Shown: in pieces, positions 34,054 to 41,688 of the stretch | Layout of the letters: every line of letters begins with the position of its first letter | How positions within the stretch are numbered: the first letter of the stretch is position 1 | Assembly (NCBI RefSeq): GCF_022095615.2 | Contig: NZ_CP155559.1 | Location: 927,501 to 991,500, forward strand | Direction: 5' to 3' | DNA length: 64,000 bases | Origin: Bacillus thuringiensis | Lineage (GTDB): Bacteria > Bacillota > Bacilli > Bacillales > Bacillaceae_G | Position numbers and translations under genes: made by a program | The notes under the pieces: model-generated | What the model was told of the DNA's origin: nothing | What the model saw: the letters and a program-made list of their open reading frames with translations, nothing else | Database searches by the model: none

Positions 34054-34657
34054 TATTAATTCTCTCCTTTTCTATTTGCATGGATTGTTTCAATTTTTTA
34101 ATTGCACTTTTATGATTATAAGAAATGGTTTGTTCAGATTCTCCTAATATCTTGGCGATTTCCTTATTTGTGTATTCTTCTAAATAAAATAAGTTTAGAA
34201 TTTTTATTTGTTTCTTTGATAGCTTGCAAAAACTTTTGATTAACAATTCATCACTTAAGTGACTTTGTAAATTATCTTCATTTTGTATGAATTTATCATA
34301 TGTATTATCTTCATTTTCTAAAGTTATAATATCATATTTAGAAATCATGTCCCCGTCCTTCGTTGCGACCGTGGAGTCTAGATTCAAGACATTCCTTTGT
34401 TTATTGAGAGTTATTTTTTTCTGAAGGTCTATTGAATAGTAATGTATTAATTTACTAACATAATCTATTACTTTTATTTTTTTAAAATGTGATTTAAAAG
34501 TTTGATCTAAAATCTGTTTATTTTCAGGTGTTGGATTAGTAATTGCTTCTTCAAAGAGATTGTAATTATATTTACTTTGCAAAAAGCTACGGACAATCGG
34601 TTGTTCCATTTTTTTTTTGTGTTTATTAATAAAGTCCTGAATTATTTTATTATTCAT
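34046..34657 (-). CDS. SigO-like sigma-70-type transcription factor
   Basis: A 203-residue protein starting at ATG 34657 with GCGAGGAGGGT upstream. The C-terminal third is a typical region 4: LSKKQIKILNLFYLEEYTNK then EIAKILGESEQTISYNHKSA with IKKLKQ, the -35-recognising helix-turn-helix. The N-terminal part (FLQSKYNYNLFEEAITNPTP, YVSKLIHYYSIDLQKKI) is helical but lacks a full region 2, which is what SigO (YvrI) of B. subtilis looks like; its RsoA partner gene follows. It is divergent from the glutaredoxin gene. With the YvrJ gene nearby it suggests a SigO-type regulon that covers this island. Confidence 0.75.
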   Translation of the reverse strand: MNNKIIQDFINKHKKKMEQPIVRSFLQSKYNYNLFEEAITNPTPENKQILDQTFKSHFKKIKVIDYVSKLIHYYSIDLQKKITLNKQRNVLNLDSTVATKDGDMISKYDIITLENEDNTYDKFIQNEDNLQSHLSDELLIKSFCKLSKKQIKILNLFYLEEYTNKEIAKILGESEQTISYNHKSAIKKLKQSMQIEKERINNE

Positions 34658-34988
34658 AAATACCCTCCTCGCTATTTAAAAAGAGAAACAAACACCTGGA
34701 AAATAAAAAAATAACGAAAAATCCCTACAAAAAATCGAACATAAGTTCTCTTTATGTATTATCTCATTATTTTATTTGGTAGAAAAGGGGTATTTTGTAT
34801 ATCCCTTATTTTCAGTAATTTCATCTTATAAATTTGTCGAAGAGAAAAAGGTTAGAGAAATACAAATATATAAAGGTCTAGATGCAAGATGAACAATAGA
34901 AAGAAAATATAAAAGATAAAATGAGGTTTTTGATTTTTCTCTAAAGATTAACTCTTTAATTAAGGAATAGAGATAAGGAGGGATAAAT

Positions 34989-35237
34989 TTGACTAAACAA
35001 ATCATTTTATATGGTCATAATGGTTGTATTTTTTGTGTTAGAGCTAAAAGGTGGTTGGAGGAAAATGGTTTTGAATATATTAATAAGGACGTAACAAATG
35101 AGGAAGTACGAACAGAGTTCGAAATATACAATGCGGTGGGTATTCCTTTATTTATCATTAAAGATAATGGTAAACAGACTGAAGAAAAGGTAGTTGGTTT
35201 TAAGGAAAGTAAACTCCGAGCCATTTTGAACAAATAA
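34989..35237 (+). CDS. Glutaredoxin-family protein
   Basis: An 82-residue thioredoxin-fold protein beginning at TTG 34989 with GGAGGG six bases upstream. The redox site is GCIFCVRAKRWLEENG (C-x-x-C near residues 13-16), followed by the cis-proline segment VGIPLFIIKD and the C-terminal VVGFKESKLRAIL. It would reduce or form disulfides with glutathione-like thiols (bacillithiol in this group). Its position next to a twelve-cysteine peptide gene suggests a role in cysteine handling or disulfide formation of the product. Own terminator at 35280. Confidence 0.85.
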   Translation: MTKQIILYGHNGCIFCVRAKRWLEENGFEYINKDVTNEEVRTEFEIYNAVGIPLFIIKDNGKQTEEKVVGFKESKLRAILNK

Positions 35238-35279
35238 GAATGTATGTTATGAGTGTAGATTTTTAAAATAGTATTAGGC

Positions 35280-35318
35280 AAAAAGATGATTGTGATTTTA
35301 AATATCAATCATCTTTTT
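35280..35318 (+). terminator. Terminator of the glutaredoxin gene
   Basis: AAAAAGATGATTG and CAATCATCTTTTTT around a 12-base loop. Confidence 0.85.
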
Positions 35319-35635
35319 TATGTCCGTGAAGCTATATAGAATGTTTTTTATTTCATGCTTTTTTAGTTTAGGTGATGTGATTTCTCTTTGTAAACTACAA
35401 TGCTTTTTTGAAAGGGAAATGACGTAAAAATTACTAGGACATCTAGGGCTACTTTATTTGCTTCTTGTGCACTCGATTTTCTCTTACATATGTTTTCTTC
35501 TTGATCAGACAATGCTGTAGTTTCAGTGTACCTAGCATACTTATATTTTAAAATTGCACAGAAAAGTTAGGGCTTTCATATCTCAAAGAAGGAAGCAAAC
35601 AAACGCAATTAATTTAGAAAGGTGGTACGAGTAAT
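35319..35635. other. Intergenic region before the YvrJ gene
   Basis: No gene is seen. AAGTTAGGGC and TCTCAAAGAAGG lie 40-70 bases upstream of the yvrJ-like start, but no clear promoter can be named. Confidence 0.4.
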
Positions 35636-35791
35636 ATGGATCCTACTCATTTAGAACCATGGTTTTCTGCAATTGGTAATTTTGGCTTTCCAGTTGCGTT
35701 AGCCGTTTATTTGTTAATTAGATTTGAGAAAAAACTGGAAAGATTAACAGATGTCATTGAAACATTAAAAGATGTAATTCGAATGAAATAA
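35636..35791 (+). CDS. yvrJ: YvrJ-family small membrane protein
   Basis: A 51-residue peptide starting at ATG 35636 after GAAAGGTGG. It reads PWFSAIGNFGFPVALAVYLL then IRFEKKLERL, matching the YvrJ family (AIGNFGFPIxVxIYLLxRFE). One membrane helix with a charged tail. In B. subtilis yvrJ is one of the few genes transcribed by SigO-RsoA, so its presence beside the SigO/RsoA-like pair is strong context that the regulon logic is the same. Function unknown. Confidence 0.82.
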   Translation: MDPTHLEPWFSAIGNFGFPVALAVYLLIRFEKKLERLTDVIETLKDVIRMK

Positions 35792-35874
35792 TTTATTTTC
35801 ATTTCAACTTTGAATTTCTCATTAATTACTTCTCTTATAGTAAGTGTATAGTTTTTAAAGCAGGAGGGATATAC

Positions 35875-36099
35875 GTGAACGAAATTGAGAATGAACTGAA
35901 AAGGTATAACGAATTAAAAAGAGATTTAATGACTGTTGTGAAATGTATAGATTGTTGTAAGGAAGAGGATGTCTGTTTTTATCAAGATTTAGCTATGGTA
36001 TATACAACTAAGTTACATAGTTTCCTTGATTTCATTGAAAAACAACATGAAGTTAGCATCTTTTGTATGCAAAAAAGAACTAAGTTTATAAAAATTTGA
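35875..36099 (+). CDS. Hypothetical small cysteine-containing helical protein
   Basis: A 74-residue protein starting at GTG 35875 with AGGAGGGATATAC before it. It is mostly helical and charged (NEIENELKRYNELKRDLMTV) with KCIDCCKEEDVC near residues 23-34, a cluster of four cysteines, and a fifth later. No family recognised. It stands 80 bases after yvrJ and 60 bases before the tRNA-Cys pair. TTCTCTTATAG (35830-35840) upstream resembles elements in front of both tRNA genes. Confidence 0.65.
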   Translation: MNEIENELKRYNELKRDLMTVVKCIDCCKEEDVCFYQDLAMVYTTKLHSFLDFIEKQHEVSIFCMQKRTKFIKI

Positions 36100-36159
36100 A
36101 GATGAAATTTTGATTTTCGTATCCAAGAGTTCTCTTTTAGGTAATGAAAGAGAACATAT

Positions 36160-36230
36160 GGCGACATAGCCAAGTGGTAAGGCAAAGGTCTGCAAAACCT
36201 CTATCCTCGGTTCGAATCCGAGTGTCGCTT
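36160..36230 (+). tRNA. tRNA-Cys (GCA), copy 1
   Basis: A 71-base cloverleaf: acceptor GGCGACA with TGTCGCT (one G-U end pair), D arm GCCAAGTGGTAAGGC, anticodon loop CTGCAAA (GCA), T arm CCTCGGTTCGAATCCGAGT. Discriminator T, no CCA encoded. One A-C mismatch in the anticodon stem suggests it differs from the standard Bacillus Cys tRNA. An inverted repeat GTTCTCTTT/AAAGAGAAC lies just upstream. Confidence 0.93.
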
Positions 36231-36336
36231 CTTTAAAACTGAATTTTCTTTCTCTTTTCAAGAGAAGAAAAATTAAAGATAAAATTTTGATTTTTATATT
36301 AAAGATTTCTCTTTTAGATAATGAAAGAGAACATAT

Positions 36337-36407
36337 GGCGACATAGCCAAGTGGTAAGGCATGGGTCTGCAAAACCTTTATCCTCGGTTCGAATCCGAGT
36401 GTCGCCT
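36337..36407 (+). tRNA. tRNA-Cys (GCA), copy 2, CCA encoded
   Basis: Same layout, 177 bases downstream of copy 1, with GGCGACA/TGTCGCC fully paired and CCA encoded at 36408-36410. Anticodon loop CTGCAAA; anticodon stem has T-T and G-T pairs. The upstream 60 bases repeat those of copy 1, so the unit was duplicated in tandem. The bacteriocin-like gene starts 26 bases after CCA. Confidence 0.94.
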
Positions 36408-36433
36408 CCAAATATTATTTATAGGGGGAAAAG

Positions 36434-37126
36434 ATGATGGAAGAAAAAAACACAATTAATTTCAAGGAAGTAGAAGGGAGAGAGCTTGAAAAGTTAAAAG
36501 AGAAGGCGTTGTCTAATCAAAGTGTACAAGCTTTAGTTTCATATTCTTTAGATAATTACTTTTCTCAAAAAAAGGGTCAGCAATTAAAAGAACTTCTTAC
36601 TGAAGCACAAGGCTCTAAATACAAAAGAGGTGAAACTCCTATTAAAGTATTAAGTTTAATGTTTGAAGAAATTAATACGAATATTTCTTTTTCAATCGAA
36701 GGAACAGAACTGAAAGTCACTGGAAATATTTTTGTTGATGGCCTATCACATTCCTTACAGGCTGTAGAGGAAAAAGTATATCCTATTTTATCTCTTAAAG
36801 CCCAGGAAAATGGCTATGAAGTAGACTGGCATGAAAATCCACTATACGATTCGGAAGAATTAAAAAATATTAAATTTATTGATACAGCACAAGAAGCAGA
36901 AAGTGCTTCTATCCAGGTTTCTAAATGCTCAGTATGTTCAGGAGTATGTAATTTTGTTCAAGGTATGTCTTGTGGTTTAACTGGTACAATGGCATGTAGT
37001 GTTGCTTGTGCTGCTATTGGAGGTCCAGCATGTATACTTATTTGCGGAGCAATTTGGGGAGTAAAATGTTTCTCTGATAATTACTTGATCTGTGGACCTA
37101 CATGTAAAAGTTTAGGATACTGCTAA
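36434..37126 (+). CDS. Halocin C8-like cysteine-rich bacteriocin precursor
   Basis: A 230-residue protein starting at ATG 36434 (or 36437) with AGGGGGAAA upstream. Residues 1-164 contain no cysteine and form a charged leader/immunity-like domain (ELEKLKEKALSNQSVQALVS, VLSLMFEEINTNISFSIEG). The last 66 residues hold 12 cysteines (165, 168, 172, 180, 188, 192, 200, 204, 212, 220, 224, 230): CSVCSGVCNFVQGMSCGLTG, then ACSVACAAIGGPACILICGA and the end GPTCKSLGYC. This matches the halocin C8-type domain known from archaea and some Firmicutes. Probably cleaved before residue 165 and disulfide-bonded. The two tRNA-Cys genes directly upstream fit its cysteine demand. Confidence 0.75.
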   Translation: MMEEKNTINFKEVEGRELEKLKEKALSNQSVQALVSYSLDNYFSQKKGQQLKELLTEAQGSKYKRGETPIKVLSLMFEEINTNISFSIEGTELKVTGNIFVDGLSHSLQAVEEKVYPILSLKAQENGYEVDWHENPLYDSEELKNIKFIDTAQEAESASIQVSKCSVCSGVCNFVQGMSCGLTGTMACSVACAAIGGPACILICGAIWGVKCFSDNYLICGPTCKSLGYC

Positions 37127-37185
37127 AATAACATACTCCCTCCTCAAGTTTGGTGTTACAATTACTATTATAAAGGAGGGAGAAT

Positions 37186-37410
37186 ATGTTTACCTATAAA
37201 AGATACTTTTTTATAATGTTTCTTGTGTTCTTTATAAGCCTTTTTATTAGTATAAGTTTAAATTACAGTATATTCCTTAAATTTTTAATATTCTTATTAA
37301 TGTACAGTTTTTTATATACTATTTTGTTATTCACCCCGATGAAATTAAGTGGAAAACTGCTAGTATTTAATGGGTATGTTAATTGGATAAAGCGTGGAGG
37401 GAAAATTTAA
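37186..37410 (+). CDS. Small membrane protein, possible immunity or export partner
   Basis: A 74-residue protein starting at ATG 37186 after AAAGGAGGGAG. Two membrane helices (YFFIMFLVFFISLFISISLN and FLIFLLMYSFLYTILLF) and a short basic tail WIKRGGKI. It lies 60 bases after the bacteriocin-like gene and before a terminator, the common place for an immunity protein. No family recognised; the role is inferred from position. Confidence 0.6.
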   Translation: MFTYKRYFFIMFLVFFISLFISISLNYSIFLKFLIFLLMYSFLYTILLFTPMKLSGKLLVFNGYVNWIKRGGKI

Positions 37411-37464
37411 TATTGTATTTTCACTTCAATGATGTGGGATTTATTCACTATTTTAAATTGTATA

Positions 37465-37508
37465 CCCTCAATTATGGACTTTCAAAAAGTCTATAATTGA
37501 GGGTTTTA
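37465..37508 (+). terminator. Terminator of the bacteriocin unit
   Basis: CCCTCAATTAT, an inner GGACTTT/AAGTC pair, ATAATTGAGGG and T residues. Confidence 0.85.
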
Positions 37509-37699
37509 TTATATTGTTATTACACTTTTAAGAAAAGTATCAACTTAATTACGGTGAAAAATGAAATTATGTTTAATAAATATGCAAAAGTTACACACAT
37601 GCTGAAGTAGGTAGAAAAGTATTAAATAGGATTATATCTTTTGGAGGAATATTTATAATCGCTGAGAACAGTATCTTTCTTTATAATAAAAAGTTTAGA

Positions 37700-38623
37700 A
37701 TGGGGTTGTTTTGGTTGGTTAATGAGAGATTAGTTGTATCTACTAATACAAATGATGTAGTTCCTACTGGGGTAAATATGATTAAGGCTCCAATGATGTG
37801 GGAGAAAGCTAATTATGGAAAAGGGGTAGTCATTGCTATTTTAGATACGGGATGCCAAATTGATCATCCTGACCTAGCTGAAAATATTATTGGTGGAAGG
37901 AATTTTACATCTGATTACGAAAGTGATATCGCTAATTTTGCAGACAATAATTCACACGGCACTCATATTGCTGGAATCATTGCTGCAGCGAAAAATGGAA
38001 AAGGGGTAGTTGGAGTAGCTCCTAAAGCAAGTTTGCTTATTTTAAAAGTTGTTAATGGTGATGGACAAACAAAATATCAATCAATTATTGATGCGATTTA
38101 TTATGCTATTAATTGGCGTGGAGAAAATGGTGAAAGAGTAAGAGTAATAATGATGTCTTTAGGAGGAAGAAAGGATGAGGTGAACTTATACAATGCGGTT
38201 AAAACAGCTATAAGCCAACAAATCTTAATAGTCTGTGCAGCGGGAAATTATGGAGATGGGAATTTTGACACCACAGAAAAGCTATATCCAGGCATATACA
38301 ATGAGGTTGTTCAAGTTGGAGCGGTAAATTCTAAGAAAAAGCTTGAATATTTTTCTAATACCAATAATCAAATTGACTTGGTTGCTCCAGGCCGAGATAT
38401 TTTATCAACTACTCCAAGAAATGGATATAAAACTCTTTCAGGTACATCTATGGCCGCACCTCATGTTGCTGGAGCAGCTGCTTTAATAATTAATATTATA
38501 GAAAAAGAATTTAAAAGAACTATGACCGAGGCTGAAATCTATGCGCAAATAATTAAACGTACAGTTTCTTTGGGGCTGGAGGCTAGTGCTGAAGGTAATG
38601 GGTTATTAGATCTATCAAAATAA
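37700..38623 (+). CDS. Subtilisin-type serine protease without signal peptide (ISP-like)
   Basis: A 307-residue S8 protease from ATG 37700. Catalytic residues are in AILDTGCQIDHPDL (Asp), NNSHGTHIAGIIAA (His) and SGTSMAAPHVAGAA (Ser); the oxyanion region is CAAGNYGDGN. There is no signal peptide, and GVNMIKAPMMWEKANYGKG near residue 25 is like intracellular proteases (ISP) of Bacillus. No ribosome site precedes 37700; a GGAGG at 37643-37647 lies seven bases from an in-frame ATA (37655) and ten from ATC, which would add 15 residues. It may cut the bacteriocin leader inside the cell. Convergent with the small gene at 38673. Confidence 0.88.
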   Translation: MGLFWLVNERLVVSTNTNDVVPTGVNMIKAPMMWEKANYGKGVVIAILDTGCQIDHPDLAENIIGGRNFTSDYESDIANFADNNSHGTHIAGIIAAAKNGKGVVGVAPKASLLILKVVNGDGQTKYQSIIDAIYYAINWRGENGERVRVIMMSLGGRKDEVNLYNAVKTAISQQILIVCAAGNYGDGNFDTTEKLYPGIYNEVVQVGAVNSKKKLEYFSNTNNQIDLVAPGRDILSTTPRNGYKTLSGTSMAAPHVAGAAALIINIIEKEFKRTMTEAEIYAQIIKRTVSLGLEASAEGNGLLDLSK

Positions 38624-38650
38624 AAATATAATAATGTGTACAGTCATTTT

Positions 38651-38689
38651 TGGAAAAAGAAAACTAGGATTACTAGTTTTCTTTTTCCA
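38651..38689. terminator. Terminator between protease and minus-strand gene
   Basis: TGGAAAAAGAAAACTAG and its exact complement around 5 bases; the stop of the gene at 38673 lies in the stem. Confidence 0.8.
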
Positions 38690-38834
38690 ACTCCAGATAA
38701 TCAAAAAAACCTAGTGGCTCTTTAGTGGCTGCTTCTTTTGCCTTTTTAATTTCATCCTCGATATTCTTAATATATTCATCATTTTTCTCGTTTTTTTCCA
38801 TTTTTATGCTATGGTTATTTTTCACTTTGTTCAT
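38673..38834 (-). CDS. Small charged helical protein, hypothetical
   Basis: A 53-residue frame starting at ATG 38834 with AAGGGGGAC upstream. Composition is 40 percent Lys and Glu (NDEYIKNIEDEIKKAKEAA), ending PLGFFDYLELEKEN. No membrane or signal segment. It is convergent with the protease, and ends within a shared terminator. It could be an intracellular partner or inhibitor of the protease, but nothing in the sequence proves that. Family not recognised. Confidence 0.6.
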   Translation of the reverse strand: MNKVKNNHSIKMEKNEKNDEYIKNIEDEIKKAKEAATKEPLGFFDYLELEKEN

Positions 38835-39550
38835 TTTTGTCCCCCTTTTAAAATTATGTTGTAGTTAAAAGGTATTAAATTAAAATATAATTATTTTTAT
38901 TTTTCCTACTCTACCAATGTGAGAGTAGAGGAGAATTTGTGGAGTATAATAATGAGGAATTAAAGTATGTGAGCTATAAAAAGAGTAAAGAAAATAGCTT
39001 GAAGAAAAGAAACTAAGTTTTAGTTTGAGTATAAGAGATAGTTATTTTTTTTGAAAGTCAGATATAAATCAACATAGATTAAAGTTTAAGTATGAATACT
39101 ATTTATAATCAATAAAAAGTTCAAAATCTGGAACCTGCTGAAGCTTTGGTATTACACAGTATTAATAAAAAATAAACTTATTATGCGTTATATAGAATAT
39201 TCAATTTTGGGTTATAGAAATCCTTTGCAGATAAATCTTTCTCGGATTTGGAATGCTAAATAGCGATTTATTTTAATTATATTCAATTGGTTATTTTGTG
39301 AGTATCGGGACTAGTTGTGATGTTTGAGGTAACCTATATTAATATAGAGATGTAGTTGTTATTGCTTTTCTCATTTAGTTCATTATAACAAAATTTTTAT
39401 TTTTGTTATAATGATTTATAGTATAAAAATGAGTAATTTATGATGATAAGGGTTTTGAGGCAATCCGTATTTGTAAAGGGAATCTATATTAACTACTTTA
39501 GAATTTGGTAAGAATCCATATGAAAAGTATTCATTCATATTTTAAACAAC
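38835..39550. other. Long AT-rich gap; one perfect inverted repeat
   Basis: About 700 bases without a credible gene. At 39381-39393 CATTATAACAAAA pairs with TTTTGTTATAATG (39401-39413), 13 bases exact. Each arm contains a -10-like TATAAT or its complement, so it may be an operator or promoter pair. Confidence 0.5.
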
Positions 39551-39669
39551 GCCCAAGTTTCAATGAGGAACTTGGGCTGTTTGTATGTTGTATTTCTTTT
39601 TTATTTATATATCCGCAAGTAAAACAACATAATATTAATACGGAAAAATATAATAATATGAGTTTTTGC
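39551..39669. repeat. Right flanking direct repeat of the island
   Basis: GCCCAAGTTTCAATGAGG plus AACTTGGGCT is identical to the left copy at 33704. Then come ATATATCCGCAAGTAAAACA, ATAATATTAA and ATGAGTTTTT in the same order, with about 30 extra bases. The 28-base hairpin matches with no difference. Confidence 0.75.
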
Positions 39670-39786
39670 ATATTTCGAAACTTAGTATATCCTTCAAAAA
39701 GTTTTAATTGTATAATATATTTTGTCATATTCTTTTAGATTTTTCGACAAAATATAAAAATAGAGAACGTATTGGGAGAAGGAATT

Positions 39787-41523
39787 ATGTACACAAAACT
39801 ATTAAAATCAATTACATCATTAACACTTATAGGTGGTGCTTTACTATATACAAATGGCAGTGATGTGAGAGCTGCTGAGGCGGGTATTTTTTCTGATGTG
39901 CCTACATCGCATTGGTCGTATCCGGCGATTAAAGATTTAGCGAGTAAAAATATTATTTCTGGTTATGGAAATGGGAAGTTTGGTTTCGGTGATGTTGCGA
40001 CGAGAGAGCAAGTTGCAGCTTTAATTTACCGTGTGTTAGTACCGAATAAGCAAGGTGGTACGTTCAGTAATGAAGGTGCTCGTTATGTATTGAAAGATGG
40101 ATCTACTTTAAACAATCCGTATCGAGATATTCGCTCAGGATCTACATTGTTTCCAGAAGAGGTTTTAACGTTAACGAAGTTAGGGATTTTTAAAGGTGAT
40201 GAAAACGGTGGATTTAGACCGAAAGATTCTGTTAGCCGTGCAGAAATGGCGCAAATTATTAAAAATGCTTTTCAAGTTTCAGCTAAGCAAAAGCATACAT
40301 TTAATGATGTTCCGAATGGTTTTTGGGCAGAAGGTGCGATTAGTGCGGTGCAGTCAAACGGGATTGCATCTGGTACAGGCGACGGGAAATTTGAACCCGC
40401 TAAAACGGTAACGCGTGAACAGTATGCACAGTTTTTATATAATGCTTTGCAATATAAAAAGCCTGCGGTTGCAGTGCAAGATACAGGAGATGCGGCATTA
40501 TTAGCAGCATTCAAAGATGAAGTGCAAAAGCGTATTAATACGTACGAAACGAATATTACACTTCCATATAAAACGAAAAATGGTAATCCAGAAGAAGTAA
40601 TGAATACACTTTTCGATGCATATAAAGAAGTTGCAAGTAAAAATGAGTATACAAATTATAATAGATCGAATGTTTCATATGGCATTTCTGGATCGCCTGG
40701 AAATTATACGTTTACGTTAAAGATTACATATCGTGAAACGAAAGAACAAACGGAATATGTAATGAAGCAAGCAAAGGCAATTGTTTCTTCTATTACGCAA
40801 GTTGGAATGGATGATCACGAAAAAGTGAAGGCAATTCATGATTATGTCGTAAAGCATATTTCTTACGATACGTCTTATAAAGCTTACACAGCATATGAAG
40901 CACTCGTAAATCGTTCTGCGGTTTGCCAAGGTTACGCACTATTAACCTATCAATTATTAAAAGAAGCTGGAATTGAGAATCATTTTGTAGTAGGAACTGG
41001 AGACGGTCAGCCTCATGCTTGGAATTTAGTGAAAATCGAAAACAAATGGTATCACCTTGATACAACATTCGATGATCCGGTGCCAGATGAACAAGGCCGC
41101 GTAACGTATTCTTATTTCAACTTATCTGATGAGCAAATCGCAAGAAATCATGAGTGGAATAGAAGTGATTATCCGCAAGCTACAACAAATTATTATGATA
41201 CACTGAAGAATAAAATCGCAGGAGGCAACTCTAAAACAGCTGCATACCAACAGATTCTAAAAGATACAAAGCTAAATTATTTAGGAAATGAATATATCGC
41301 AAATAACTATAATGAATTAAAAAATAAAATGCAGAAAAGTTATAGCGCAAATTCAAAACAGATTGAAATCCTTTATAAGCAATCAATGGATGGCGCATTG
41401 CAAGATGTGAAAAAAGTAATTGGAGAAATTGGTTATCCGCAAGGAGCGAATCGTGTTTCTTATAAAGCTGAGCCGTATAATGCGAAAGAAGGATATTCTT
41501 TAGTGACGATTACGTTTATGTAG
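39787..41523 (+). CDS. SLH-domain protein with transglutaminase-like C terminus
   Basis: The start is ATG 39787 with GGGAGAAGGAATT upstream. The 578-residue protein has a signal peptide (YTKLLKSITSLTLIGGALLY), three SLH modules (residues about 30-80, 100-150, 155-205; FSDVPTSHWSYPAIKDLA, GYGNGKFGFGDVATREQ, FNDVPNGFWAEGAISAV), a linker, and a transglutaminase-like domain with the Cys-His-Asp triad: NRSAVCQGYALLTYQLLKEA, GDGQPHAWNLVKIENKWYHL and DTTFDDPVP. It is cell-wall anchored and may act as a protease, amidase or cross-linker. A DUF-like tail follows. Terminator directly after. Confidence 0.9.
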   Translation: MYTKLLKSITSLTLIGGALLYTNGSDVRAAEAGIFSDVPTSHWSYPAIKDLASKNIISGYGNGKFGFGDVATREQVAALIYRVLVPNKQGGTFSNEGARYVLKDGSTLNNPYRDIRSGSTLFPEEVLTLTKLGIFKGDENGGFRPKDSVSRAEMAQIIKNAFQVSAKQKHTFNDVPNGFWAEGAISAVQSNGIASGTGDGKFEPAKTVTREQYAQFLYNALQYKKPAVAVQDTGDAALLAAFKDEVQKRINTYETNITLPYKTKNGNPEEVMNTLFDAYKEVASKNEYTNYNRSNVSYGISGSPGNYTFTLKITYRETKEQTEYVMKQAKAIVSSITQVGMDDHEKVKAIHDYVVKHISYDTSYKAYTAYEALVNRSAVCQGYALLTYQLLKEAGIENHFVVGTGDGQPHAWNLVKIENKWYHLDTTFDDPVPDEQGRVTYSYFNLSDEQIARNHEWNRSDYPQATTNYYDTLKNKIAGGNSKTAAYQQILKDTKLNYLGNEYIANNYNELKNKMQKSYSANSKQIEILYKQSMDGALQDVKKVIGEIGYPQGANRVSYKAEPYNAKEGYSLVTITFM

Positions 41524-41532
41524 TGATAATGA

Positions 41533-41561
41533 GAAAAAGCATCTGTTTCAGATGCTTTTTT
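41533..41561 (+). terminator. Terminator of the SLH-transglutaminase gene
   Basis: AAAAAGCATCTG, TTT, CAGATGCTTTTTT. Confidence 0.87.
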
Positions 41562-41688
41562 CAAATTGTTGAAAAAGAGATACAACAAATTATATAATTT
41601 GTTGTAAACTGCAAAACAATTATTGAGAAGAGTTATTATAAAACATATACTTAAGTGATTATAAGGGAACATAATACGGAGGACTAAT

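Noticed and set aside
36013..36411. Minus-strand frame with a repeated sequence ATLGFEPRIEVLQT
   Set aside because: This is the translation of the reverse strand of the two tRNA-Cys genes, not a protein.
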